Shown: positions 6,469-7,717 of the stretch, piece by piece
Position numbering within the stretch: position 1 is the stretch's first letter
How the letters are laid out: each line of letters opens with the position of its first letter
Assembly: GCA_017506845.1 (NCBI GenBank)
Contig: JAFVMP010000160.1
Span: 1 to 7,717, forward strand
Source of the DNA: Campylobacter sp.
Lineage (GTDB): Bacteria > Campylobacterota > Campylobacteria > Campylobacterales > Campylobacteraceae
DNA length: 7,717 nucleotides
Reading direction: 5' to 3'
Translations under genes and position numbers: made by a program
The notes under the pieces: model-generated
What the model was told of the DNA's origin: nothing
Seen by the model: only the letters and a program-made list of their open reading frames with translations
Database searches by the model: none

Positions 6469-7018
6469 GCAGTTTGATAGACTTGTAGAAGCCTTTGGTA
6501 AAATTCCTGGTGTAGGTAAAAAATCAGCGATAAAATACGCTTATTATGTAGCATTACAAGATCCATTTTTTGGGCTAAATTTAGCCCATACAATAGAAAA
6601 TTCCATTCACAATCTAAAACATTGTATAATTTGTAGCGGTATTAGCCAAAATGAAATTTGTGATATTTGCAGCGATATCAATCGAAATAGCTCCATAATA
6701 TGCGTAGTTGAGAGTCCTAAAGATATTCTAACTATAGAAGATTCAAATTCATTTGATGGATTATATTTTGTCTTTAATGAGATAAATAGTGTAGAAAATT
6801 TAAAAGATATGATTAATAAATTTAACTCAAAAGAGTTAATTTTTGCTTTTAGCCCAAGTATAAATAGTGATGGTATTATGCTTTATATCGAAGATCAATT
6901 AAAAGAATTAGGAATTAGCTTTACAAAAATCGCTCAAGGTATCCCAACTGGCGTAAGTCTAGAAAATGTCGATATGCTCTCATTAACTAAAGCAATAAAA
7001 GATAGAAAAGAACTTTAA
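6455..7018 (+). CDS. recR: Recombination mediator protein RecR
   Basis: Acts in gap repair by homologous recombination; in other bacteria it works with RecO to load RecA onto SSB-coated DNA. The 187-residue product has a helix-hairpin-helix (KIPGVGKKSAIKYA, about 16-29), a C4 zinc motif (Cys57, Cys60, Cys69, Cys72) and a Toprim domain starting IICVVESPKD with Glu86. It ends in the conserved GIPTGVSLENVDMLSLTKAI segment. The YHVL-like stretch of other RecR proteins is LYFVF here, so the Toprim core is divergent. The ATG at 6455 lies inside racS (14-base overlap), with only a weak GGAAAA upstream, so translation probably depends on racS. The TAA overlaps the stop of the convergent aroE. Confidence 0.94.
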   Translation: MKKLEQFDRLVEAFGKIPGVGKKSAIKYAYYVALQDPFFGLNLAHTIENSIHNLKHCIICSGISQNEICDICSDINRNSSIICVVESPKDILTIEDSNSFDGLYFVFNEINSVENLKDMINKFNSKELIFAFSPSINSDGIMLYIEDQLKELGISFTKIAQGIPTGVSLENVDMLSLTKAIKDRKEL

Positions 7019-7717
7019 AGCTCAAATACTCCACGCATTAACTGTGTAATCTTATCTTGATTAAATTTATTATCAAAAAATATATTAAATGCCAAAACCG
7101 CTTGATAAAGTAACATATCCCTACCATCTTTGTTTTGTACATTTAACTCATTAGCAAGGCGTAAAAATTGAGTATTTTTATTATAAATAACATCAAAGGC
7201 AAATTTTGAATTAGAAAAAATATCATTTAGCAAATGTTTATCACATGGCAATTCATCATTACAAAGCCCTGCTGAAGTGGTATTTACTACCAAATCGTAA
7301 CTACCTGGAGTAAAATTTGTATGAGTATGGAATTTATAGTTATTAAACTGTTCGCTTTTATCGCTTCGGTTTAAAATCTCAACATTCACTCCGCTAAGAT
7401 CTAAAATATATGCAAGTGCTTTAGCAGTACCGCCAGCACCCAATATTAGCGCCTTATTAATTTTACCAAATTCAGAAATTGCCATCATAAATCCAGGTGC
7501 ATCGGTATTATAACCTTTAATCTTATCACCTATGCGAACTAATGTATTAATCGAGCCAATCTCCTTTGCAATACTATCAAGCTCATCGCAAAGGTTGATT
7601 ACTGACTCTTTAAATGGAACGGTGATATTTGCCCCTTGAAGGTTATATTTTTTAAATTTATCAATTATATCACCGCCTTGCTCTAGTAAAATCCTACCAT
7701 ATATTCCATTTATACCC
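7015..7717 (-). CDS. aroE: Shikimate dehydrogenase (AroE); 5' end outside window
   Basis: NADPH-dependent reduction of 3-dehydroshikimate to shikimate in the pathway to aromatic amino acids. The frame is open from the right edge (first complete codon ends at 7716) to TAA at 7015-7017, giving 233 residues. The ATG at 7488 is internal: upstream of it lie GANITVPFKE, with the catalytic Lys, and NTDAPGF, with the catalytic Asp, both hallmarks of AroE. The Rossmann NADP site ALILGAGGTAKA follows, and the product ends DMLLYQAVLAFNIF...MRGVFEL, the normal family C-terminus. Roughly the first 30-40 residues, including the substrate-binding SxS motif, are missing. It converges on recR with a four-base overlap and no terminator between them. 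Confidence 0.95.
   Translation of the reverse strand, partial: GINGIYGRILLEQGGDIIDKFKKYNLQGANITVPFKESVINLCDELDSIAKEIGSINTLVRIGDKIKGYNTDAPGFMMAISEFGKINKALILGAGGTAKALAYILDLSGVNVEILNRSDKSEQFNNYKFHTHTNFTPGSYDLVVNTTSAGLCNDELPCDKHLLNDIFSNSKFAFDVIYNKNTQFLRLANELNVQNKDGRDMLLYQAVLAFNIFFDNKFNQDKITQLMRGVFEL

Overview
The window looks like a chromosomal segment of a Campylobacter species (Campylobacterota). It is strongly A+T-rich, and its promoters have a TATAAT-type -10 box behind T-rich DNA without a clear -35 box. The gene products resemble Campylobacter/Helicobacter housekeeping proteins. The order dnaJ (reverse), racR, racS, recR is, from memory, that of C. jejuni (Cj1260c to Cj1263). In C. jejuni, however, rpsF-ssb-rpsR and aroE lie elsewhere, so this is probably another Campylobacter species; I cannot name it.

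Layout. Bases 1-492 hold the 3' end of holA (clamp-loader delta subunit). A promoter near 505-510 then drives rpsF-ssb-rpsR (581-1876), the compact operon for ribosomal proteins bS6 and bS18 with SSB between them. Its leader can fold so that the rpsF Shine-Dalgarno is paired, which suits feedback control by S6/S18. A long inverted repeat after rpsR probably ends transcription from both sides.

Bases 1909-3190 (reverse strand) are the accessory part. They hold a surface-glycan type hexapeptide acyltransferase and a 219-residue ORF ending in a duplicated LxYxLG module. Reading all frames shows that the acyltransferase really starts at 3190 behind a good ribosome site. Its frame is broken at a run of seven T, and it then meets an amber codon at 2599-2601. 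The 219-residue ORF continues in that same frame without its own ribosome site. The simplest reading is one decayed gene of about 426 codons.

From 3318 rightwards the content is conserved again. dnaJ (reverse, UUG start) diverges from racR-racS-recR, whose genes overlap and look translationally coupled: response regulator, histidine kinase and the recombination protein RecR. recR converges on aroE, with the two stop codons sharing bases. aroE runs off the right edge.

I found no CRISPR, tRNA, rRNA, insertion sequence or clearly new multi-gene system. The most notable findings are the doubly broken acyltransferase and the rpsF leader structure.
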